A stretch of DNA of 64,000 nucleotides from Actinomycetaceae bacterium (GTDB lineage: Bacteria > Actinomycetota > Actinomycetes > Actinomycetales > Actinomycetaceae), in assembly GCA_030530685.1 (NCBI GenBank), contig JAUMUM010000004.1, positions 36,205-100,204 of the forward strand, in the 5' to 3' direction. A program made the position numbers and the translations under genes. The notes below the pieces were generated by a model that saw nothing but the letters and a program-made list of their open reading frames with translations, searched no databases and had not been told where the DNA came from. Every line of letters begins with the position of its first letter. Positions within the stretch are counted from its first letter, which is position 1. This document shows, in pieces, positions 55,617 through 62,306 of this stretch.

Positions 55617-56390
55617 ATGCCGACGACACCAAGCGCCAGTCCTAAGCCGCTTCGGGGCCTGGGCGCGATGATCCGCTACCAAATGCCGTACACCGTCTTC
55701 TACCCCGCGGTGTTCATCTTCTCGATAGGCCTGCCGGTCTTCATGTACTTCATGTTCGGGGCCTTCCAGGACTACGCGAGCCGCTGGAACGGGCACAGTA
55801 ACGTCTCGGGGCAGGTGATGTTCGCCATGGGCGCGTACGGAGCCACGCTCGCGGCCGCCTCGATAGGCGCCCAGGTCGGCGTCGAACGCGGCATGGGCTT
55901 CAGCCGCCAGCTGGCCCTGACCGCCATGCGCCCGCGCACCTACCTGCTGGGCAAGCTCGTGCTCTCGCTGCTGTCGGCGCTTTTCGCTCTCCTGACGCTC
56001 ATGCTCGTGGGCGCGATCGTCGGGGCCGAGGCCGAAGTCCGCGCGTGGGTCTTCTCGCCGCTACTCATCCTCTTCGGGAGCCTGGTGACCGCCTGCATGG
56101 GCGTCGCATTCGGCTACTTGTTCCGCTCCGACGCCGCCTACGGCATCATCGGCGGCGGCAGCGCGATCCTCGCCTTCCTCGCGGGAATCTGGATCCCGCT
56201 GGAGCAGATGCCCGAGTTCTTCAGGGACCTCGCCCCGTACACGCCGGTCTACGGCGTATTCCAGCTCAGCCAGTTGCCGCTCAGGGACACGACCTTCAAC
56301 CCGGCGTGGGTCGCGAACATCGCCGCGTGGATCGCACTGTTCGGCGTCATCGCCCTGTGGCGGATGCGCAGGGACACGTCCCGCCGGTGA
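55617..56390 (+). CDS. ABC-2 type exporter permease (DrrB-like)
   Basis: 257 residues from ATG 55617 with AGGAGG 6 nt upstream. Six helices; GVERGMGFSRQLALTAMRPRTYLLGKL is the typical ABC-2 coupling region after helix 2, and GIWIPLEQMPEFFRDLAPYTPVYG is the conserved segment before the last helix. It pairs with the preceding ATPase. It is followed by the sensor kinase gene after 122 nt. Confidence 0.92.
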   Translation: MPTTPSASPKPLRGLGAMIRYQMPYTVFYPAVFIFSIGLPVFMYFMFGAFQDYASRWNGHSNVSGQVMFAMGAYGATLAAASIGAQVGVERGMGFSRQLALTAMRPRTYLLGKLVLSLLSALFALLTLMLVGAIVGAEAEVRAWVFSPLLILFGSLVTACMGVAFGYLFRSDAAYGIIGGGSAILAFLAGIWIPLEQMPEFFRDLAPYTPVYGVFQLSQLPLRDTTFNPAWVANIAAWIALFGVIALWRMRRDTSRR

Positions 56391-56500
56391 CGAACTCGCC
56401 TGTGGCGGCCGTGGCACGCCGGTGGCCGGTGGCTTCTGGCTGCCGCGCACCGGCGTCACGGGCACCCGCGTCGCGGGCGTCGGCAGGCGCCACCGTTCGT

Positions 56501-56512
56501 TAGGTTTGATTC
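56501..56512 (+). promoter_or_regulatory. -10 box of a leaderless promoter for the DesK-type kinase
   Basis: TAGGTT (56501-56506) ends 6 nt before the ATG at 56513, and no ribosome binding site is present. It suggests that the second two-component system has its own promoter, separate from the ABC genes before it. Confidence 0.5.
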
Positions 56513-57700
56513 ATGTTCCAGTGGCTGACAGAGCATCCGAAGGTAGAAACCCTCTTCTACTCCTGCATCTGGCTGTTTTTCATGGCCTTTCCGACGTACG
56601 ACGCGCTGTCCATGCCCAATGGCTGGCGGAAATGGCTCTACCTCGCCGCGATCATTGCCTTCATCGCGGCCTACGTTCGGGTCTGGATCGTTTACCCGAC
56701 CTTGCCCCGAAGCGAGGACTACCGCGTCCCGCCCGGACTGTACCTGACGGTCATCTGCCTGTGTGCGCTGGAGTGGTCGATGACCGCGCTCGCCGACGCG
56801 ACCGTCACCCAGCTCGGGACCTACGCCCTCGCCGTCATCGCCTTCGCCTTTCCGAGGCGCCAGGGCAAGGTCAGCGCGATACTCGTCCTCACCTCCCAGC
56901 TACCCCTCTTCGGGTGGCAAATCGAAACGGGGGCACTGACAAGCGAACAGGCCGGAATAACGCTCTTCTTCCTCATCGTCATGTTCTTGGTGTTCTACGG
57001 GCTGTCCAGTCTGCTCATCTCCGAGCGCGACCTACGCACGTCCAATCAGATGATCCGCCAGCTGACTCAGGCCCAGGAACGCGAAAGAATCAGCTCCGAC
57101 CTGCATAACATCCTCGGCCAGTCGCTGACGGCCATCGCCCTGAAGTCCCAGCTGACCGCCAAATTGCTGAGCATGGACGACGCCGAGGCGAAGCAACGGG
57201 CAGCCGCCGAGGTCGATGCCATACGGGGCTTGGCCGCCGAGGCCCTGGCCGACGTGCGGTCCGTGGTGCGCGATGCCCGGCAGCTGACCCTCGAAGAGGA
57301 AATCCTCGCCGCGCGTGAACTGCTTTTGGCCGCGGACCTCACGCTCGTCGTCACCGGCGAGGATTTCGAGTGCGGCCAGGCGCAGCAGCAGGCGGCCGCC
57401 CACGTCGTGCGGGAGGCGGCCGCCAACATCGTCCATCATGCCTTCGCCACCCGCTGCGAGATACGCACGTGGAAGGACGGCGTGCGGATCGAGGACGACG
57501 GCGTCGGCCGGGCGTCCGGGCAGGTCGGCGGGCGCAGCGGCACGGGCCTCAAGGCGCTGAGCGCCAGGGTGGCCGAGGCCGGAGGCGAACTGGAGTATGG
57601 CAGGGGAAACAGGGGTTGGCAGGTGACCGCCACGTTTGGCCAGCGCCCGTCCAGTCGTCGTGAGGCCGCCGTGGAAGACGGCCGCGTCCGGCCGAAGTAG
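56513..57700 (+). CDS. Sensor histidine kinase, NarL/DesK type (HisKA_3)
   Basis: 395 residues from ATG 56513. The N-terminal half has about five membrane helices (about 12-30, 40-60, 74-94, 98-113, 148-168) without a large outer domain, so it probably senses within the membrane. HisKA_3 carries His198 in RERISSDLHNILGQSL, with Asn in place of the usual Asp after His-. The ATPase has VVREAAANIVHHA (N box), GVRIEDDGVGR and RSGTGLKALSARV. It pairs with the regulator encoded 9 nt downstream and probably controls the DrrAB-type transporter. Confidence 0.93.
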   Translation: MFQWLTEHPKVETLFYSCIWLFFMAFPTYDALSMPNGWRKWLYLAAIIAFIAAYVRVWIVYPTLPRSEDYRVPPGLYLTVICLCALEWSMTALADATVTQLGTYALAVIAFAFPRRQGKVSAILVLTSQLPLFGWQIETGALTSEQAGITLFFLIVMFLVFYGLSSLLISERDLRTSNQMIRQLTQAQERERISSDLHNILGQSLTAIALKSQLTAKLLSMDDAEAKQRAAAEVDAIRGLAAEALADVRSVVRDARQLTLEEEILAARELLLAADLTLVVTGEDFECGQAQQQAAAHVVREAAANIVHHAFATRCEIRTWKDGVRIEDDGVGRASGQVGGRSGTGLKALSARVAEAGGELEYGRGNRGWQVTATFGQRPSSRREAAVEDGRVRPK

Positions 57701-57709
57701 TATGCGGGT

Positions 57710-58324
57710 GTGAGCACGAAGATCCGCATCCTCGTCGTCGACGACCAGTCACTGGTGTGCGGCGCCATTGCCGCGATGCTTGACCTCGAAGACGACTTCG
57801 AGGTGATCGGCCAGGCCTCCGACGGCCAGCAGGCCCTGGCACTCATGGAGGGCACCGACGTCGACGTCGTGCTGACGGACGTCGAGATGCCAGGCATGGA
57901 CGGGATCGAACTCGCGACCGAGATCCGGCGCCGAATGCCCGGCGTCAAGGTCCTCATCGTCACGACCTTTGGCCGACCCGGCTACCTGCGCCGGGCGATG
58001 GAGGCGGGGGCTGTGGGCTTCATCGTCAAGGACGCTCCCTCCGATTCGCTGGCCTCCTCGGTGCGCAAGGTGGTCGGCGGGCAGCGGGTGGTCGACCCGG
58101 ACCTGGCGGCCGAATCGCTTGCCGCCGCCATGAATCCCCTGACCAGTCGCGAGCAGGAGGTCCTGCGCGCCGCCCTGGATGGCGGGACGGCGGCCGACAT
58201 CGCGCGCACCCTCTGCCTGTCTCAGGGCACGGTGCGCAATCACCTGTCGGCGGGCATCCAAAAGACCGGGGCCCGCACCCGCACCGAGGCGGCGCTCATC
58301 GCCCGGGACAACGGCTGGATGTAG
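57710..58324 (+). CDS. NarL/FixJ (LuxR-type) response regulator
   Basis: 204 residues from GTG 57710. The receiver has DD at 11-12, phosphoacceptor Asp57 in VVLTDVEMPGMDG, Thr85 in LIVTTFG and Lys107 in FIVKDAPSD. The LuxR helix-turn-helix lies at about 140-200 (NPLTSREQEVLRAALDGGTAADIARTL, in two pieces; then GTVRNHLSAGIQKTG). TAGTAT 6 nt before the GTG, across the end of the kinase gene, may give an extra leaderless transcript. The likely target is the palindrome before the DrrA-like gene. Confidence 0.95.
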   Translation: MSTKIRILVVDDQSLVCGAIAAMLDLEDDFEVIGQASDGQQALALMEGTDVDVVLTDVEMPGMDGIELATEIRRRMPGVKVLIVTTFGRPGYLRRAMEAGAVGFIVKDAPSDSLASSVRKVVGGQRVVDPDLAAESLAAAMNPLTSREQEVLRAALDGGTAADIARTLCLSQGTVRNHLSAGIQKTGARTRTEAALIARDNGWM

Positions 58325-58347
58325 CCTTCCCGCACACCACAGCATTG

Positions 58348-58378
58348 TTGACTTCGAGCGCGCTCGAACTCGTAGAGT
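58348..58378 (+). promoter_or_regulatory. MerR-type promoter/operator
   Basis: TTGACT (58348-58353) and TAGAGT (58373-58378) are separated by 19 bp, the overlong spacer typical of MerR-activated promoters. The perfect 16-bp palindrome TTCGAGCGCGCTCGAA (58353-58368) fills the spacer. The -10 box ends 7 nt before the ATG at 58386. Confidence 0.88.
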
Positions 58379-58385
58379 CGCAGGC

Positions 58386-58802
58386 ATGAACAAGTCCGCC
58401 GAACCTTCGCGCCCGGCCCAGCACGAAGGCGCGCTGACGGTGGCCGAGATGTCCGCCGTCACGGGCGTGTCGGCCCACACTCTGCGCTACTGGGAGGGCG
58501 AGGGGCTCCTCCGTGCCGTCGCCCGCTCGGCCGGCAATCACCGGCTCTACTCCCCGGCCGATGTCGAGTGGGTGCGCTTCCTCGTTCGACTGCGCGAAAC
58601 CGGCATGCCCATCGCCGCCATGCGCGAGTATGCCGGCCTGCGGGCGCAGGGCGATGTCACGCTCGGGCCGCGCCTACGCCTTTTGGAGCAGCACCGCGAC
58701 AGGCTTTGCGAACGGATCGCGGAGCTGAAGCGGCACGAAGATGCCCTCGAACGAAAGATCGCCATCTACCACGAGAGCCTTAGGCAGAAAGGAAAGTCAT
58801 GA
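58386..58802 (+). CDS. MerR family regulator (AdhR/NmlR-like)
   Basis: 138 residues from ATG 58386. The winged helix starts TVAEMSAVTGVSAHTLRYWEGEGLL, and ADVEWVRFLVRLRETGMPIAAMREYAGL, given here in parts, matches the AdhR/NmlR group that answers carbonyl or electrophile stress. A C-terminal coiled coil (about 100-130) supports dimerisation. The Cys near the start of the dimer helix of AdhR is not seen; the only Cys is in DRLCERIAEL. It overlaps the next gene by 4 nt and probably activates this two-gene operon through the 19-bp-spacer promoter. Confidence 0.93.
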   Translation: MNKSAEPSRPAQHEGALTVAEMSAVTGVSAHTLRYWEGEGLLRAVARSAGNHRLYSPADVEWVRFLVRLRETGMPIAAMREYAGLRAQGDVTLGPRLRLLEQHRDRLCERIAELKRHEDALERKIAIYHESLRQKGKS

Positions 58803-59272
58803 CCACGGAAGAATGGGCAGACGACGCCGTCGAGTCGACGAACGACCACCCGCGGCACTCCACTCAAGCGCAGGAGAGGGCCTTCCGCGCCGACCTCTTC
58901 GAGCGGGGGATGCGCATGCTGTCGTCCATCGACGGCGACGCCGGTGTCAACGTCATCGACTCCCTGGCCGACGTCGCGCCGGATCTGGCACGCCACATCG
59001 TCTCGTGGGGCTTCGGCGACATCTACTCGCGCCCGGGCCTGGAGCCGCGCGAGCGCCAACTGGTCACGCTCGGCATGCTCACGGCCCTTGGCGGATGCGA
59101 GGCGCAGCTGAGGGTCCACGTCGGCGCCTCGCTCAATGTCGGCCTCACGCCGCGCGAGATCGTCGAGGCCCTCCTGCACACGGCCGTCTACTGCGGCTTT
59201 CCGCGCTCGCTCAATGCGACATTTGCGGCGCGGGACGTCTTCGCCGAACGCGGACTCCTGCCGCTCGCGTAG
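58799..59272 (+). CDS. Carboxymuconolactone decarboxylase family protein
   Basis: 157 residues from ATG 58799 (ATGA overlap with merR). An N-terminal hydrophilic extension of about 25 residues precedes the all-helical CMD domain: ERQLVTLGMLTALGGCEAQL, HVGASLNVGLTPREIVEALLH and YCGFPRSLNA. The CxxC redox pair of AhpD is absent, so this belongs to the non-redox gamma-CMD-like group. Pairing with an AdhR-like MerR regulator is common and suggests a role in detoxification of reactive carbonyl or quinone compounds; the reaction is not known. Confidence 0.93.
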   Translation: MTTEEWADDAVESTNDHPRHSTQAQERAFRADLFERGMRMLSSIDGDAGVNVIDSLADVAPDLARHIVSWGFGDIYSRPGLEPRERQLVTLGMLTALGGCEAQLRVHVGASLNVGLTPREIVEALLHTAVYCGFPRSLNATFAARDVFAERGLLPLA

Positions 59273-59554
59273 CCGGCCCGTCCGACCAGCATGTTGTGCG
59301 GACAGCGCTCCCCGCGTCCGTCCGCATCGCACCCCTGTTGCCGGCCCGTCCCCGCCACTAGCATTGACGGCAACGGCGAAGCCACAGCTGGTAACAGCGG
59401 AGCCACGCGACGCGGTTCGACAACGGCGGCGTCACCGCTCGGCCGGGTGACCGCGGCGTCCTTCGGCCTCATGAGCGCGACGGCTCGCCGTCGGCCGGGC
59501 AGAAAGACCGGCCCGAAACCCGCCAGGCACTCGACGAAGGGAAGGATCGATCTC

Positions 59555-60289
59555 ATGAGGACATCGCAATCGCCTTCTTGGTCGCCACGCTCATATGCAC
59601 CGCCCGCCACAGGCGCAGGCGGGACGAAGTATCCCGAGAAGCAGAGAGCGCCACGGCACACCCTCGTCTTTGGATGCATCTGTTTACTCATGGGTCTGAC
59701 GATGGTTGTGTTCTCACGTGATGCCGGTGGGTTAGTGTTAGGCGCAATGCTGGCAGCTATCGGCATCTACCTTCTGCGCTGCTATCGCAACTGGTGGTTC
59801 ATCCTGGGAGAAGACGCCATCGATTTCCAGACCTGGGACGGTAAGCGCAAGTCCATCCGTTACACGGATATCGTCCACTTCGAAATCGTTGATAGCCGAG
59901 TCGCTCGTACCAATACGCGCCAGCCGTGTATTGTGATCGAATCCGCCGATGGAACGTCCATAGTTCTCTTTTTCCATTTGGCCTCGAAGATCTACGACCT
60001 CTCACCGCTGACCGCGCGCGCATACTTCGCCCACACCTTCGGCCATTGGCCCACCCGGGAGGAATTCGCACGGTACGCGGCCGCCGAGCAGGCACGCGCC
60101 TTCGGCCAGCCCAACGATTACGACCGGACGAGCTACACCGGCGTCGGCACGGGCGAGGATGGCGGCACGGGCGAGCCCACGCATCCGCAGTCACCGGCCC
60201 CTTCGTCCGACAGCCTCGGCAGCCACACCCCGACCCCCTTCTCGCAACCGAAGAGGCGCTCCCGCAGGGGCACCGGGCGTTTCTCGTAG
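59555..60289 (+). CDS. Membrane protein with PH-like domain, function unknown
   Basis: 244 residues from ATG 59555, with AAGGA upstream; the frame is open from 59291 but the upstream part has no protein character. A 40-residue Ser/Pro/Thr-rich start precedes two helices (about 37-57 and 60-75), then strands WWFILGEDAIDF, KSIRYTDIVHFEIV and IVIESADGTSIVLFF, a PH-like pattern as in the gene at 22565. The C-terminal 60 residues are Gly/Ser/Pro/Thr-rich and probably disordered. It stands alone. Confidence 0.65.
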   Translation: MRTSQSPSWSPRSYAPPATGAGGTKYPEKQRAPRHTLVFGCICLLMGLTMVVFSRDAGGLVLGAMLAAIGIYLLRCYRNWWFILGEDAIDFQTWDGKRKSIRYTDIVHFEIVDSRVARTNTRQPCIVIESADGTSIVLFFHLASKIYDLSPLTARAYFAHTFGHWPTREEFARYAAAEQARAFGQPNDYDRTSYTGVGTGEDGGTGEPTHPQSPAPSSDSLGSHTPTPFSQPKRRSRRGTGRFS

Positions 60290-60336
60290 ACGCAGCGGGC
60301 ACAGCCGGCTTGACGGGCCTTCTCACGCGCCCATCC

Positions 60337-60410
60337 CCTGCCGGCACTAAACCATCTCGTCGTCGCCAAGCCACCTGCCGGCGCTAAACCACCACGTCGT
60401 CGCCAAATGA
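60337..60410. repeat. Tandem duplication, 37-nt period
   Basis: Two units starting at 60337 and 60374 share CCTGCCGGC, then R, then CTAAACCA and later CGTCGTCGCCAA. They lie between the PH-like gene and the lipoprotein gene. Both copies are complete. Confidence 0.85.
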
Positions 60411-60573
60411 GCCCGCCACAGCGCATCGACACCGTCGGATGCGGGAAACGCTTCCCATCGGGGAGCGGCATCGGCCGATTGTCAAACGTCACCGCGACAC
60501 TTAGAGTGGCAACCGTGCAGGATTTTGCCATCGTGAAGATTTGACGTTTCAAACTGAATATCTGGAGGACAGG

Positions 60574-61218
60574 ATGCGCAGCTACCGAATCTTTTCGCTC
60601 GTGGCGGCACTTGCTCTGGGCGGCGCGGGCCTTGGTGCGTGCAGCCTGGGAAGCTCCGGCGGGATCTCACGCGAAGACGCGAAGCAGATCGACTCGCTCC
60701 TGGCGGATGCCCGAGCCGCAGGTGCTCGCGCCAAGCCGATGGCCACGGACGCGAAACTTCCCGAAGTCGAGCGCCGCGAAATAACATCCGACGACGACCA
60801 GCTGGCAGTCACACTCAACAGCGTCACCGTCAAAGACGGGCTGACAACGGTCATCTTCACGGTCAAGAATGAAAATAAAACGAGCAGCAGCACGCAAATC
60901 GGAGGAATCTTCGACGACGGCTCGAGCAACGTTCCCAAAGACTCGGACGGCACGCAGGGCGAGGACATGTACGACCTGGCGACCGGCACGACCGACGGTG
61001 TCATGATCGTCGACGGAAAGAATCAGATGGTCTACCGCGCCGCATACGATAGCTCCGGGCACTGCCTGTGCTCCTCCAACCTGGGCGATTCCTACGTCCA
61101 CGAAGGCCAGTCCTACATTCTTCTTACGACGTTCGCCGAACTGCCCAAGGACGTCGACAGTGTCACGGTAAGCATCCCCCGCGCGGGAACCTTCAACGAC
61201 GTCAAGGTGAACCGATGA
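60574..61218 (+). CDS. Lipoprotein, DUF5067/DUF4352-like
   Basis: 214 residues from ATG 60574, with GGAGGAC upstream. A lipoprotein signal peptide ends in LGAC (Cys24). The mature protein has a helical start (about 30-55) and a beta-sandwich-like domain: DDQLAVTLNSVTVKDGLTTV, IFTVKNENKTSSS, then SYILLTTFAELPKDVDSVTV. This is the pattern of DUF4352/DUF5067 telokin-like exported proteins. Its stop overlaps the next start (ATGA). The function is unknown. Confidence 0.75.
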   Translation: MRSYRIFSLVAALALGGAGLGACSLGSSGGISREDAKQIDSLLADARAAGARAKPMATDAKLPEVERREITSDDDQLAVTLNSVTVKDGLTTVIFTVKNENKTSSSTQIGGIFDDGSSNVPKDSDGTQGEDMYDLATGTTDGVMIVDGKNQMVYRAAYDSSGHCLCSSNLGDSYVHEGQSYILLTTFAELPKDVDSVTVSIPRAGTFNDVKVNR

Positions 61219-61679
61219 GCGGGGCGTTGAAGGAAGGGCGCAACTCGCAACAGCGGCCGGCGTCGCCCCGAGTTGAGCGCGGCCCGTTGGACGTTGAGTC
61301 CCACGAAGTGTCGCCGACTGGGCGCCGCGCAGAGTCGCTAGCCGGGCGCGCTGAGTCGCTAGCCGGGCGCGCGCCGAAGCTGCGCATCCTCGGTGGGGCG
61401 CTGGCTCTGGCGTTCGTCGCCGGGATGGCTCCGGCGGTCGCGAGCAGCGACGACCCGTCGTCGAGTTCCTCGGCCACGCCGTCGCAGCAGTCCACCGACG
61501 ATGCGTCGGCCGTCCTGGTCCCGCAGGCAGGAGCGAAGGCCGACATCGCACCCGTCGTCGACATCATCGCACCGAAGGTGAAGGTCGGAACCGACAGCTC
61601 CGCAAAGAAGGAAGACAATATTCTCACGAGCGTTCCGCTGCTAGCAGCATGGACGTCGAGCCTGCTTCGCCAGCTTTGA
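61215..61679 (+). CDS. Exported protein, probably a truncated OmpA-family-like gene
   Basis: 154 residues from ATG 61215 (ATGA overlap with the lipoprotein gene). A hydrophilic lead contains a tandem 7-residue duplication (ESLAGRA twice, from a 21-nt repeat at 61332-61373). A signal or anchor helix lies at 56-75 (ILGGALALAFVAGMAPAV), followed by a Ser/Thr linker. The segment DIAPVVDIIAPKVKV resembles the linker that precedes the OmpA domain in actinobacterial exported OmpA-like proteins, but the protein stops 30 residues later and no OmpA-type sequence is seen in any frame downstream. It may be a decayed gene. Confidence 0.5.
   Translation: MSGALKEGRNSQQRPASPRVERGPLDVESHEVSPTGRRAESLAGRAESLAGRAPKLRILGGALALAFVAGMAPAVASSDDPSSSSSATPSQQSTDDASAVLVPQAGAKADIAPVVDIIAPKVKVGTDSSAKKEDNILTSVPLLAAWTSSLLRQL
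61332..61373 (+). repeat. Tandem 21-nt duplication within the exported-protein gene
   Basis: GAGTCGCTAGCCGGGCGCGC occurs at 61332 and 61353, period 21 nt. It is in frame and duplicates seven residues. Confidence 0.85.
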
Positions 61680-62063
61680 CGAGGCCTCTCCACTGACGGC
61701 CCACGGAGCCTGCCGCTCTCGCTAGCTCGTGCCCAGAGGGACTTCCGTTCTCTGAGTGGCCCTTCGATTGTGGCGGGTTGTCTGACGGGCCGGCCGCCCG
61801 GCCTGGCGTCTCAGCGGCATGTGGGTCGTCCGCTCGACCCGGAACGCTCGAAGAGCGACCGCCGCCCGCTGTCGGCATTGGCGCGGACGGGGGACGACGG
61901 TAACGCGTGGCGGGCACTCGGGCGGCCTGGCCGGGCATTCGGACGGCCAGGCCGGGCCAACCGCCATGCCCCTCGAGGGCGGCGGCCAGCCCGGCTCCGG
62001 CGCAAGGGCGGCTCGCGGCACTCGCACCGCGGGCCGGGCTGCCACCAGGCGACCATTGTTCAG
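61680..62063. other. 384-bp gap, possible gene remnant, with a hairpin
   Basis: It lies between convergent genes. CGGCCTGGCC (61923-61932) and GGCCAGGCCG (61945-61954) form a perfect 10-bp stem with a 12-nt loop, placed as a terminator for either side. I see no coding sequence that resembles a protein family. Confidence 0.5.
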
Positions 62064-62306
62064 TTAGCAGCATCCGGTCGACACATTGGCCTCGTCGAAG
62101 TCGGCTCGCAAACGCCAGAATTGGCGCTCGGTCATCGGCTCATGGTCGGGGTGTTCGCGCCGGTGCCGCTCGACGTAGCGTTCGTAGGCGCTCTCCCCCG
62201 TGAACTCCCGCCACAGGCGGCGCACGTGCGCAAAGACTTCGCGCAGTCGCGCGCCGCCGCCCCGGGAGTCAGGGTGTGCGCGGCCAGCCACCTCGTCACG
62301 AGCCAT
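62064..62306 (-). CDS. ybdD: YbdD/YjiX family small protein (CstA partner)
   Basis: 80 residues from ATG 62304-62306; the start lies within the last codons of cstA (11-nt overlap in another frame). The family pattern is plain: GESAYERYVERHRREHPDHE, then MTERQFWRLRADFDEAN and the C-terminal Cys-Cys. YbdD/YjiX proteins are encoded directly after CstA/BtsT-type transporters and are needed for their activity in E. coli. The N-terminal 20 residues are variable and the exact start is uncertain. Confidence 0.85.
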   Translation of the reverse strand: MARDEVAGRAHPDSRGGGARLREVFAHVRRLWREFTGESAYERYVERHRREHPDHEPMTERQFWRLRADFDEANVSTGCC

